From Argopecten irradians (taxonomy: Eukaryota > Mollusca > Bivalvia > Pectinida > Pectinidae), in NCBI RefSeq assembly GCF_041381155.1, contig NC_091139.1, positions 10,044,383 through 10,108,382 on the forward strand: a stretch of 64,000 nucleotides of DNA, read 5' to 3'. Made by a program: the position numbers and the translations under genes. Each line of letters begins with the position of its first letter. The first letter of the stretch is position 1. Below are positions 41,801 through 46,489 of this stretch, piece after piece. Under the pieces are notes generated by a model, which was not told the origin of the DNA, searched no databases, and saw only the letters and a list, made by a program, of their open reading frames with translations.

Positions 41801-44800
41801 AGTTCGTACCATTTATATAACGTTACAGTACGCCTTTAAAACGCAATAATGATCACCTTATGACAATCTAGTTTAATTGTGTTTTATTACGTATCATATT
41901 TATGATGGCAGCATTATATTTAGTCGACGATAACAATAATCAATTTAGGTTCATTGATCAATAACCTTTCTTTTTGATTGAATCACTTCATAACAAGGTT
42001 GAGAGAAACATAAATATTGTTCAAACTAATGATGAATTTACTCTGTTTTGATTCAAGGGAGAAACATCCAGGTACGTGACCTCATGATATCGTTAGACAT
42101 TTCTATGATTTTATTCCGTTGCACTTTGCATTGTGTTACACCACTGTCTGATCTAACAGTTGAGGTGATAAAACACTACTCGCCTATACAGAATCCCTTG
42201 TCCTTTCCACACACAAACCTGGTTACGCCTATACAGTACCCCGTGTCCTTTCCACACAAACCGGGTATACAATTGACAGGACAATTATATTCACAAATAA
42301 TAACTCAATGTACTAAATATAATAATTTACATACAATTAACAACTATCACTGGAAAACATTTTTTTTTTGAAATTATTAGGAAAAAAGAAAATGTAAAGG
42401 AATTGATGTTCTGCAGTAAAATATATATTTGATTTTAATAAATAGTAAATGAACTAACCAATGATGTTAAGTTAAGTGTCTTTATATTAAAGATGCTCCA
42501 CCGCCGACAAAGCATAAATGATATTCATCATTTGAACAATAATTGGTGTTTAATCGTGTATATATATGTATAATTAACACAAAAATAATATAAAATAATT
42601 TACTTCGCCTTTGGTACATGCGCAATCAGTACTTCATTCCATATAGGATATAGTAGCACGGAATTTTTCGGGATGCAATTAATTATTTTTTTATATTTTT
42701 AACTTGAAGTAAAATCAGAAGCTCAAACTTTTCAATGGTGGTAATGGTGTAAATTAAGTAACTTTTGTAACTGAAGAAAAATACTTAATCGTCTGCTCCT
42801 GTTTTTGATAGTGAAAAAATACCATTTGTCAGCGGTGGAGCATCTTTAATAATGTTTAATTATGTCATTTTATAATTTATAACTGAAAAAAAAAATCTCA
42901 CCGTAACAGTAACCGTTTTCCTTATCACAGAGACTATTATTGCAATTGGCAGAACAATCCTGTTCACATCTGGGACCAAACGTAGTAGGAATGCAATCTG
43001 AAAAAAAAAAAGTTAAGTCGCACTGAATCACAAATTTTTAATTTTGATTTTAGCTTAGTTATGTTTAAGGCCACATTTTATAATATCAAATATCTAACCA
43101 AAATATGTGAAAAAATATTTTAAATGTGTCATTCTTAAGAAACCATGAAAAGTAATGAATTTCACATGGTAAAGGAGACAATTTATGATATCTTCATGCA
43201 GACACTTGACGCCTCAAACTCTGAATTGAACCCTTACAGAGTATTTTGCCGTTTGATGTTATCAATAAATAACTTTCTTATTTTTAAACCCCATTAACCT
43301 TATGCTGATATTTAAGCTATGTTATACAAAGAAAACAAAGAAGAAAATTATAAAATAAAGGGAAATAATTCTACATCTGGTTGTATATGTCATGTATCTC
43401 TAAGAGAGACTGATCAGTACCTGTACAGTCTTTAGTACGTGTAAATATTTTTTTTTAAATATTTGCTGACTCCTACCTGCACACACCCCGGTGTCTTTAT
43501 CACACACATTGTTTTTGCAGTTTTCTGGACAAGTGATGTTACAGAAATCCCCATATGTCCCTGTGAAACAATCTAAAAAGGCACAGATATTTTGTCAAAT
43601 TATCATACTTCAAACGGCTAAAAATGTAAAAAAAAAGGAAACAAAAACTAAATAATTTAACTTGTGTTACAGTTATAATATTGTTAAAAGTCCTTAATGA
43701 GTAATGATCGCACGATGTCCGCTGATGCCGTGAATATGAACGAGTATCGATTTAGATATTATTTATGCAATATACATTTTGGTCGCTTGAAAACTTTAAA
43801 ATGACAATCGGAATCATTCACAGATGGATGATGTTATGATACACTGAATTCATTAATGATTGAGAATAACAATACAATATCGACTTACAGAAGCAAGCAC
43901 CTGTTAGGGAGTTACAGTTCCCGCCATAACATTCCGAGGGACAATCGATATTACAATCTCCTGCGAATTTCCCTACAGGACATCCTGTTCAGAAAGTATT
44001 AAATCAGTTGATTTTTATAAAAGAGTGTCGTTGATACGTTTCTAAACACGAAGTCGAGTTAAACAGAAAAGCAGACATAAAATTACTAGTAGATGGCATT
44101 AGAGTCAAACACACATAGACGCAATTTAATTTACATAGAATTTTTTTATAATTTTAATGTTAATATTTAATTTCTAAAAGCATCAATTATTGTTTATCAG
44201 TACGGATTATAAATTAATGTTAAAGCATTGCAGTGGCAAGGAATGAGTCGGTAAAGGAATTTCAGTCTAAGTGACTCTGACCTTTATATGTATCTAAATT
44301 GAGTATTTTTGTCATTTTCTGGAAATTCTTTTATATGCACACACGTTTTGAATTTAACATTTCTAGATAAAAAAAAAAGAAAAACTTTTCAGTATGTTTG
44401 TGAAATTAATGCTATATTTCGAATGTATCAAGAAGAAATAAAACCTCGTCAGCTAGGTACTGTGCACTATTTAAGCGCATTTTCATAACAATTTTATAAA
44501 TACTTAATGCACTTTGTGTTTGACGTTGACGAAAATTAGGCCAACAAGGTCATACTATAATTAAATAGAAATAATTAAAATATATGCTCAATTTAATTTC
44601 AAAGTTGCTAAATTTATACCTGTATTCAATATCACCAGTACTAAGTTACTAGATGCTGGTATACTCACCCCACACACCTCTACTTCACAAAGTTCTAGGA
44701 TAGCGTATTGGTAATACCAGCTTTGTCTCCATGGCTCTGTCCTATAGTTATACACTGTGACGTATCGACCAACAAATGGACACTGGTGTGTCACCACCAG

Positions 44801-45773
44801 CTGGACCTCGTCTATTGTGCTACTCGTGTCCACGTAACACAGAGTACCGTCCTGCGGGGTATTTGTGGTGTCGGATATGTAGAGGTGATAGCCTGCAAAA
44901 CGATCCCGACGTTCACCTGAAAAAGATAAAATGTTTATTGTACACTGGAAAATTGAAAGAACCCTTAATCTGGTCGGGAGGTTTTGAACAATGGTTATAT
45001 GGTATTCAGTTATCCTCGAAACATATTTTTTCATTGAAATAAAAAAATACGATGACAAAATAAAATGTTCCCTGAAGGAGTAATATCGTTTTAGTACTCG
45101 TACTTGAAAACAATTTGTATCATATTAGTGACTTTTGATACAAAAATACACATTTAACCATGTACCGTTTGAAAATAATCACTATTTTATTTTTCAGAAT
45201 ATTCTCTGGAACTCATTTGTTTACACACAAACAATCAGGCAGACGGACGTGATGCGGCGCCCATTTAACAATATTTGTTCCTTGGCAAAATATTTCGCTT
45301 AATTAGTAGCTCACGTGGAAAACACTTTAAGCAAATTACATGTGGAGGAAGAGGTAAGGTTATTGATATATTGAATAACAGAAATGCAGTTGATTTCATA
45401 TTACTTTAAATGTCAACTCTACCATTACAGGAATTAGATCTTGTTAAACAATTGCCCTTTAAAATGAAACTTTTGAATGTCGTAATGAAAAAAGATGTGC
45501 ATGGAACTTATTATGTAAAATAGCGTTTATCATTAAAATGTACAAACATTAACTCACCAGTACTAGTGTAGGTGATTGTGATCCTGTTGATGGTCATCAG
45601 TTCTTCCATATCGACCCGCCACCACACCGTTTTTGGCCTATTGCCTTGTGTATGTGTACAACAGCCATTGTTCATTACTCTATCCAAACAGCCATCCACA
45701 ACTTTACTAGCAACGAGATCAGGCCTACCCTGGTTGCTACTTTGTTCACTTGGTTTTGACAAAGCAACGTTTT
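11785..45773 (-). CDS. Receptor-type tyrosine phosphatase with fucolectin-like and EGF-like ectodomain (34 exons, 5' end missing)
   Basis: Thirty-four minus-strand exons with splice sites join into a single frame of 3,941 nt (1,312 residues plus stop) with no internal stop; phases agree at every junction. Order: fucolectin/F5-8-type lectin domain (2 exons, ~170 residues), 14 EGF-like exons, transmembrane helix, ~100-residue juxtamembrane region, PTP D1 ([15 protein letters not shown]: catalytic residues present), PTP D2 (Arg of the P-loop replaced). The family removes phosphate from tyrosines at the inner face of the plasma membrane; the ectodomain suggests glycan or matrix binding. The first coding exon (signal peptide) was not identified between 45.8 and 47.6 kb. 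The juxtamembrane segment has two Y-x-N motifs (YSNV, YVNT) that could bind Grb2-type SH2 domains if phosphorylated. Coordinates include introns; exons are listed separately. Confidence 0.9.
12140..12565. repeat. GC-richer minisatellite in the last intron of the RPTP gene
   Basis: Units of about 45 bp based on TCCCAGTGTATGTTGCCTTG and CACTCCCGTCAAG. Two adjacent units (12219, 12264) are almost identical; the rest drift. The repeat gives long open frames on both strands that are not genes. Confidence 0.75.
12677..12812 (-). CDS. RPTP D2: P-loop exon without Arg
   Basis: With the previous exon it makes [14 protein letters not shown]. The Cys is kept, but the residue six positions on, Arg in active PTPs, is Gln. 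It continues [20 protein letters not shown] and ends [10 protein letters not shown]2 is therefore expected to be a pseudophosphatase with a regulatory role, as in many receptor PTPs. Confidence 0.92.
13067..13224 (-). CDS. RPTP D2: degenerate WPD region and catalytic Cys
   Basis: It reads [20 protein letters not shown] and ends KTTVVMC plus a split Arg. Where D1 has WPDHG, D2 has GWDRN. The His before the catalytic Cys is Met. Confidence 0.9.
13434..14086. mobile_element. MITE with long inverted ends
   Basis: AATACGTGGTCACG and TATTGACTCGGTGT at the left match, inverted, ATCACATGACCATGTATT and AACACCGAATCGAA at the right. GAATTCTTCAGGGTGGTG (13540) and CGCCACCCTGAAG (13953) are also inverted. 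It lies in an intron of the phosphatase gene. Confidence 0.65.
14425..14541 (-). CDS. RPTP D2: DWLPEE exon
   Basis: Thirty-nine codons: [20 protein letters not shown] and a beta-strand end. It takes the place of the 'YWPe...' segment. Confidence 0.83.
14566..14750. mobile_element. Foldback MITE, TACCACGTGATACCCGAT ends
   Basis: TACCACGTGATACCCGATAA at the left is repeated inverted at the right. Pairing continues to a centre of CAAATGACGTTATC/GATAACGTCATTT. About 180 bp, almost all palindromic, in a phosphatase intron. Confidence 0.8.
15034..15159 (-). CDS. RPTP D2: IVTQTPL exon
   Basis: Forty-two codons: [20 protein letters not shown], then [22 protein letters not shown]. The D-F-W of active domains is D-L-L here, in line with a degenerate D2. 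Confidence 0.88.
15255..15690. repeat. Degenerate repeat with GCCGGCTTATTTTC phrases
   Basis: Phrases such as GGGCCGGCTTATTTT, GCGGCCTATTTTCAA and ACCGGCATATTTTCAAG recur at irregular spacing. No coding potential. It lies in the intron between D2 exons. Confidence 0.45.
16670..16743 (-). CDS. RPTP D2: DYINAV exon
   Basis: Acceptor CGTTTAG. It reads [20 protein letters not shown] and VSVP. An acceptor 32 bp further in would give a stop with this phase, so the longer exon is chosen. Confidence 0.85.
17217..17316 (-). CDS. RPTP D2: start and KNR exon
   Basis: It reads [20 protein letters not shown], then [12 protein letters not shown]. Spliced to LRKEYQ it matches the 'EFq.l......d...ALLp.N..KNR' start of receptor PTP D2 domains. 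Confidence 0.87.
17979..20182. mobile_element. piggyBac-like non-autonomous element with TTAA target duplication
   Basis: TTAA at 17975-17978 is followed by CCCTTAGGCTGCCACAGGG. At the other end, CCCGTGGCAGCGAAATGG is followed by TTAA (20183-20186). The ends are imperfect inverted repeats of about 18 bp and the flank is the TTAA that piggyBac elements duplicate. The 2.2-kb interior has no transposase ORF. A GGGCCGATCTGGGCCGAT subterminal repeat lies at 17996-18050. It sits in the D1-D2 intron. Confidence 0.7.
18400..18620. repeat. Dispersed TTCGCGAATT-type repeat, copy 1
   Basis: It contains GTGAAACCATGATTTTG and AAATTTCGCGAATTTGGATG. The same order is found at 28436-28645. It lies inside the piggyBac-like element. 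Confidence 0.6.
20588..20748. mobile_element. Foldback MITE with AGGGTGTGACAAC arms
   Basis: AATCATTCCCTACCTATGAG and GGGTGTGACAACAAAATCAC at the left pair with GTGATTTCGTTGTCACACCC and TAGGGAAAGATT at the right. A relative with shorter arms is at 47727-47834. Confidence 0.75.
20785..20931 (-). CDS. RPTP D1 end and D1-D2 linker
   Basis: Forty-nine codons: [20 protein letters not shown] (last helix of D1), then a linker ending LRKEYQ, where D2 starts. Phase 0 at both ends. Confidence 0.9.
21196..21331 (-). CDS. RPTP D1: P-loop exon
   Basis: It begins [19 protein letters not shown]. With the previous exon it makes [10 protein letters not shown], an intact C-x5-R phosphatase loop. It ends RVNMVQTA, the Q-loop region with the conserved Gln. 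D1 is predicted to be catalytically competent. Confidence 0.94.
21687..21832 (-). CDS. RPTP D1: WPD loop exon
   Basis: It contains [16 protein letters not shown], with the general-acid Asp of the WPD loop, and ends at VVHC, with the catalytic Cys as the last complete codon. The following Ser is split across the intron. Confidence 0.94.
21979..22107 (-). CDS. RPTP D1: C-KYWP exon
   Basis: Forty-three codons starting [20 protein letters not shown], the 'kC..YWP' segment, and ending in a beta strand [13 protein letters not shown]. Phase 0 at both ends. Confidence 0.9.
22846..22943 (-). CDS. RPTP D1: DFWRM exon
   Basis: It reads [20 protein letters not shown] and ends [12 protein letters not shown]. 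This is the 'T..DFW.mi.e....ivmLt...E' core of the catalytic domain. Confidence 0.92.
23162..23198 (-). CDS. RPTP D1: ATQG microexon
   Basis: A 37-nt exon, [12 protein letters not shown], joining 'YIDG' to 'QGP'. It is bounded by ACAG and GTAAAT. Its size and place match a conserved small exon of receptor PTPs. Confidence 0.88.
23376..23452 (-). CDS. RPTP D1: DHSRV / DYINANYID exon
   Basis: It reads [20 protein letters not shown] and ANYID, canonical PTP motif 2. The donor GTAAG follows. Confidence 0.92.
23921..24008 (-). CDS. RPTP D1: KNR motif exon
   Basis: Twenty-nine codons: [13 protein letters not shown], then [13 protein letters not shown]. The KNR(Y/F) motif is the phosphotyrosine-recognition loop region of PTPs. 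The split codon restores Tyr of PYDHSRV with the next exon. Confidence 0.9.
24451..24626 (-). CDS. RPTP juxtamembrane exon 2 and start of D1
   Basis: Fifty-eight codons. The segment [20 protein letters not shown] contains a second Y-x-N site. It ends [10 protein letters not shown], the 'F..EY..lp' start of a PTP domain. The phase fits the TCAATACCA exon at 24008. Confidence 0.86.
25213..25358 (-). CDS. RPTP juxtamembrane exon 1
   Basis: Charged, low-complexity cytoplasmic segment starting [20 protein letters not shown] and ending [13 protein letters not shown] is a possible Grb2-type SH2 site. Donor ACAG/GTGATT. Confidence 0.8.
26217..26319 (-). CDS. RPTP transmembrane exon
   Basis: The exon encodes [20 protein letters not shown] followed by [10 protein letters not shown], a single hydrophobic helix with a basic stop-transfer end. 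It separates the EGF array from the cytoplasmic part. Acceptor CCCAG, donor AG/GTGGTA. Confidence 0.9.
26678..26800 (-). CDS. RPTP EGF-like exon 14 (membrane-proximal)
   Basis: A 123-nt phase 1-1 exon. Core [17 protein letters not shown] and then [14 protein letters not shown], with a longer C-terminal loop than the other units and the 'C-x-x-G-Y-x-G-x-x-C' EGF ending. Donor TGCA/GTAATT. Confidence 0.84.
26940..27029 (-). CDS. RPTP EGF-like exon 13
   Basis: A 90-nt phase 1-1 exon, shorter than the others. Core [18 protein letters not shown] and then CDQQNGECT. Donor GTAAGT. Confidence 0.84.
27550..27645 (-). CDS. RPTP EGF-like exon 12 with probable GC donor
   Basis: A 96-nt phase 1-1 exon with the core [18 protein letters not shown] and then [10 protein letters not shown]. 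At the expected donor the sequence is CCAAG/GCAATA, not GT. GC-AG introns are a known minor class; the exon length, phase and open frame support its use. Confidence 0.75.
27961..28072 (-). pseudogene. Decayed partial copy of EGF exon 11
   Basis: It starts [10 protein letters not shown] after an acceptor-like site, exactly like exon 11, then loses all further cysteines. It has no donor in a usable position. Confidence 0.6.
28186..28281 (-). CDS. RPTP EGF-like exon 11
   Basis: A 96-nt phase 1-1 exon with the core [18 protein letters not shown] and then [12 protein letters not shown] decayed partial copy follows at 27961-28072. Confidence 0.86.
   Translation of the reverse strand, partial: NVSLENMVMFVTRTALEIVRTRCVERIQDTV
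28386..28713 (-). pseudogene. EGF exon split by a dispersed repeat
   Basis: The first half ([19 protein letters not shown], 28713-28655) follows an acceptor. The second half ([13 protein letters not shown], 28430-28386) is found after about 220 bp of a dispersed TTCGCGAATT-type repeat also present at 18.4 kb. Removing the insert would roughly restore the 32-residue EGF layout, though one Cys is now Tyr. A dead exon that the surrounding phase 1-1 exons allow to be skipped. Confidence 0.75.
28436..28645. repeat. Dispersed TTCGCGAATT-type repeat, copy 2 (inserted in an EGF exon)
   Basis: It shares GTGAAACCATGATTTTG and TAAATTTCGCGA with copy 1 at 18.4 kb. It lies between the two halves of the EGF exon at 28386-28713. 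Confidence 0.65.
29359..29454 (-). CDS. RPTP EGF-like exon 10
   Basis: A 96-nt phase 1-1 exon with the core [18 protein letters not shown] and then [10 protein letters not shown]. Donor GTAAGT. Confidence 0.85.
29545..29640 (-). pseudogene. Strongly decayed EGF exon
   Basis: The minus strand gives a Cys-poor relic ([17 protein letters not shown]) at the right spacing between exons 9 and 10, with stops and no usable splice sites. Confidence 0.45.
30190..32792. repeat. Minisatellite, ~154-bp unit, about 17 copies
   Basis: TAGTAACTAGCACAAAGATA recurs at 30304, 30457, 30611, 30768 and on to about 32770 with nearly constant spacing. Units are almost identical, differing by 1-4-bp indels in TA runs and T runs; one unit near 32490 has a short deletion. 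It lies in the RPTP intron between EGF exons 9 and 10. High identity points to recent or ongoing homogenisation. Confidence 0.92.
32793..33480. other. AT-rich intron stretch
   Basis: No exon seen. A CRE-like cluster (GACGTCATTATCATTGTGACGTCAC) is at about 33332-33358; function not inferable. Confidence 0.4.
33481..33608. repeat. Foldback element upstream of EGF exon 9
   Basis: CTTTCAATTGGCATTTACAG and CATTCATATTGGCTATGAATGCCAACTGAAAG are inverted relatives flanking a short centre. Confidence 0.6.
33635..33730 (-). CDS. RPTP EGF-like exon 9
   Basis: A 96-nt phase 1-1 exon with the core [18 protein letters not shown] and then [11 protein letters not shown]. Older paralogue of exons 4 and 7. 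The following 4.2-kb intron contains the 154-bp minisatellite. Confidence 0.87.
34886..34901 (-). pseudogene. Donor-end scrap of an EGF exon
   Basis: Only the last codons (GHCVG-like, from AACACAGTGCCA on the plus strand) and the donor GTAAGT remain. The rest of the exon is gone and intron sequence like that flanking exon 6 follows at once. It marks a past deletion. Confidence 0.5.
35017..35112 (-). CDS. RPTP EGF-like exon 8
   Basis: A 96-nt phase 1-1 exon with the core [18 protein letters not shown] and then [11 protein letters not shown]. Older paralogue of exons 3 and 6. Confidence 0.86.
35267..36120 (+). mobile_element. 5'-truncated LINE, 3' end (copy A)
   Basis: It encodes the C-terminus of a non-LTR retrotransposon polyprotein: [20 protein letters not shown] and [16 protein letters not shown], then a Cys-rich finger (CTFCK...THIFWDC) and a stop. 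A ~600-bp 3' UTR and an A-rich tail (about 36095-36122) follow. The reverse transcriptase is gone. It lies in plus orientation in the minus-strand RPTP gene. Confidence 0.8.
36126..36411 (+). mobile_element. Second LINE 3' tail (copy A)
   Basis: A repeat of the last ~280 bp of the LINE next to it (TTGTCTCTGACCT, TTGTCTCCCTTATTCACTTTG) with its own A-rich tail. It joins directly to an EGF exon remnant. Confidence 0.75.
36412..36436 (-). pseudogene. EGF exon remnant next to LINE tail (duplicate A)
   Basis: The minus strand reads LCGKDDGP. It is joined to the 3' tail of a LINE. The donor end of what may be the same exon (TTACCAACA at about 35258-35266) lies at the other end of the LINE block. 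This suggests the LINE inserted into an EGF exon. Confidence 0.6.
36648..36743 (-). CDS. RPTP EGF-like exon 7
   Basis: A 96-nt phase 1-1 exon with the core [18 protein letters not shown] and then [11 protein letters not shown]. Duplicate of exon 4. Confidence 0.87.
37192..37304 (-). pseudogene. Truncated, partly duplicated EGF exon (copy A)
   Basis: Same structure as 42186-42297: an EGF second half, then a repeated quarter, with no acceptor side. Unlikely to be spliced in. Confidence 0.7.
37533..37628 (-). CDS. RPTP EGF-like exon 6
   Basis: A 96-nt phase 1-1 exon with the core [18 protein letters not shown] and then [11 protein letters not shown]. Duplicate of exon 3; also similar to exon 8. 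Confidence 0.86.
37735..37840. repeat. Inverted/direct repeat of TTACCTTTTACTGTCTTATA
   Basis: TGTTACCTTTTACTGTCTTA pairs with TAAGACAGTAAAAGGTAGCA, with a second TAAGACAGTTA between. Part of the 1.2-kb segment present only in unit A. Confidence 0.6.
38782..38905. repeat. Hairpin with GAGAGAGAAC arms
   Basis: AGAGATAAGCCTTAAACTG...GTGGGAGAGAGAAC is repeated inverted as GTTCTCTCTCTCACATATTG...CAGTTTGAGACTTATCTC. About 45-bp arms. It ends the segment unique to unit A. Confidence 0.65.
39108..39390 (+). mobile_element. SINE (unit A only)
   Basis: TCTGCTCCTGCTTATCGCTC at the left, CCTTACATGACCATAGCTGTTA and AATAGGACGTAAATTAATC at the right, then (AAAC)n. A partial relative is at 61.3 kb and the same 3' phrase (CCTTACATGACCATGGCTGTTA) is in the SINE at 53.1 kb. 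The corresponding place in unit B (about 43143) is empty. Confidence 0.7.
39854..39949 (-). CDS. RPTP EGF-like exon 5
   Basis: A 96-nt phase 1-1 exon with the core [18 protein letters not shown] and then [11 protein letters not shown]. It differs from exon 2 mainly in charged residues. Confidence 0.85.
40302..41400 (+). mobile_element. LINE 3' end and second LINE tail (copy B)
   Basis: The same LINE and tail as 35305-36411. The short deletion CATATATTTTGG to CTATGG near 40455 and other small changes show independent drift after the duplication. Confidence 0.8.
41405..41430 (-). pseudogene. EGF exon remnant next to LINE tail (duplicate B)
   Basis: The strand-minus sequence reads LCGKDDGP, the centre of an EGF exon, directly abutting the poly(A) side of a LINE tail. 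Same junction as at 36412-36436. Confidence 0.6.
41642..41737 (-). CDS. RPTP EGF-like exon 4
   Basis: A 96-nt phase 1-1 exon with the core [18 protein letters not shown] and then [11 protein letters not shown]. Near-identical duplicate of exon 7 (36648-36743), differing at a Lys/Glu after NC. Confidence 0.87.
42186..42297 (-). pseudogene. Truncated, partly duplicated EGF exon
   Basis: On the minus strand the C-terminal two thirds of an EGF unit ([19 protein letters not shown]) is followed by a second half-copy ([11 protein letters not shown]). The N-terminal part and acceptor are missing. The same wreck is present in the other duplicate at 37192-37304, so it predates the duplication. Confidence 0.7.
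42487..42852. mobile_element. MITE with GATGCTCCACCGC ends (unit B only)
   Basis: ATTAAAGATGCTCCACCGCC at the left and GGTGGAGCATCTTTAAT at the right are inverted repeats with CGACAAA/TTTGTC extending them. It lies 45 bp from EGF exon 3. Unit A has no insert at the matching place (about 37490), which gives the empty site. Confidence 0.85.
42902..42997 (-). CDS. RPTP EGF-like exon 3
   Basis: A 96-nt phase 1-1 exon with the core [18 protein letters not shown] and then [11 protein letters not shown]. Duplicate of exon 6 (37533-37628). Its 3' intron flank carries a MITE absent from the other copy. Confidence 0.85.
43477..43572 (-). CDS. RPTP EGF-like exon 2
   Basis: A 96-nt phase 1-1 exon with the core [18 protein letters not shown] and then [10 protein letters not shown]. 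Duplicate of exon 5 (39854-39949). Confidence 0.85.
43889..43984 (-). CDS. RPTP EGF-like exon 1
   Basis: A 96-nt phase 1-1 exon. It reads [21 protein letters not shown], with the Cys spacing C-x8-C-x3-C-x3-C-x4-C of a laminin/MEGF-type EGF unit. Its 5' part (as transcribed, 3' side) is the right breakpoint of the segmental duplication: only the last ~20 bp of this exon are present in the other copy (about 40262-40280). Confidence 0.85.
44620..44916 (-). CDS. RPTP exon: fucolectin-like domain, C-terminal half plus linker
   Basis: Ninety-eight codons, phase 1-1. It has [28 protein letters not shown] and [10 protein letters not shown], the end of the lectin fold with its usual Cys pair. A donor-like GTGAGT at 44670 would end the exon in the wrong phase. 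The donor after AATACAG (44619) keeps phase 1 and adds a short hydrophobic linker ([16 protein letters not shown]) before the first EGF exon. Confidence 0.8.
45558..45773 (-). CDS. RPTP exon: fucolectin-like domain, N-terminal half
   Basis: The acceptor TATTGCAG precedes it and the donor GTGAGTT follows. Seventy-one codons, phase 1-1. It contains [28 protein letters not shown] and WWRVDMEE, the hallmark 'NvAlgKpa.qSs', 'A..avDG', 'CtHT' and 'WWrVDL' blocks of the eel fucolectin/tachylectin-4/pentraxin-1 fold. It is the most 5' exon found; a signal-peptide exon must lie upstream. Confidence 0.88.
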
Positions 45774-45849
45774 CTGCAATAATTAAAGTAAATTTAAAAA
45801 TCAAATATGTTTCCCAACTTAACAGTAGGACTCACGCTTACTTGTTTGG

Positions 45850-45950
45850 TTTCATGTCCTTCGGTCATTATCTGGCAACTGCCCCACATGGGTTTTTAAC
45901 TTGCGACCCAGAGGCAGAGGGTTTGTGGTAATAACTCGGTCCCGACAGAT
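45850..45950 (-). mobile_element. tRNA-derived SINE fragment
   Basis: On the minus strand: CCTCTGGGTCGCAAGTTAAA and GGGGCAGTTGCCAGATAATG, the same as the SINE at 52952-53127 on the plus strand. It lies just upstream of the first known RPTP exon. Confidence 0.65.
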
Positions 45951-46289
45951 TCTTAGATCTAGGATGCGATTTAAGGACACTTTTGAAGGCATATAATAAA
46001 GATGATATACACAGCATATGCATATCAATTTTCTTCAAATTGTTACATTTAGAAATTTCATAATTGATTTTAACACTAAAAATTATTATGGAGTCTTCTT
46101 CAGTAATCCGGTAACTTCATCGGCACCCGTCTAGTGTTCAGAGGGCCCATATTGGTTGCTTATACTCTCCTAAGTTGAATTTTTTCAACTAAAGACTCGA
46201 TCGGCTGGTGCTACAGTAAAGGCCACTGGTGGCTTTATGTCTGACAACACATGAGACAGGTAGTTTGGCGGCCATTCAATGTACATAAA

Positions 46290-46488
46290 ACAAATCGAAT
46301 AACGGTACACTGTGGTTGACTGTATGGCTATGACGTTGGACGCCACTTTCTACATAATTTCCAAAGAAAGTCTATGTAGGCCTATGATAAGTCATTTCTT
46401 TTCTCCTAAAATGACTTCAGTTTTACTTTGACATAACCCCAGGGGTGGATATAACGACATTGGTAGTAACCCTTGGAATAACGAGGCT
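46290..46488. mobile_element. Foldback MITE, diverged copy 3
   Basis: TAACGGTACACTGTGGTTGA and CCCAGGGGTGGATATAACGA correspond to the element at 1020-1334 in the same orientation. The left terminus is lost. Confidence 0.6.
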
Positions 46489-46489
46489 G

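Larger units (their letters stand above)
40302..43906. repeat. Segmental tandem duplication, unit B
   Basis: Duplicate of unit A: LINE pair (40302-41400), EGF exons 4, 3 and 2 and the broken exon. It starts inside the LINE (CACTCTTTTAGTGC). It has a MITE (42487-42852) not present in unit A. Confidence 0.88.

Noticed and set aside
44670..44916. Shorter form of the second lectin exon ending at GGG/GTGAGT
   Set aside because: It would end in phase 0 and put the first EGF exon into a frame with an immediate stop; the donor at 44619 keeps the frame.
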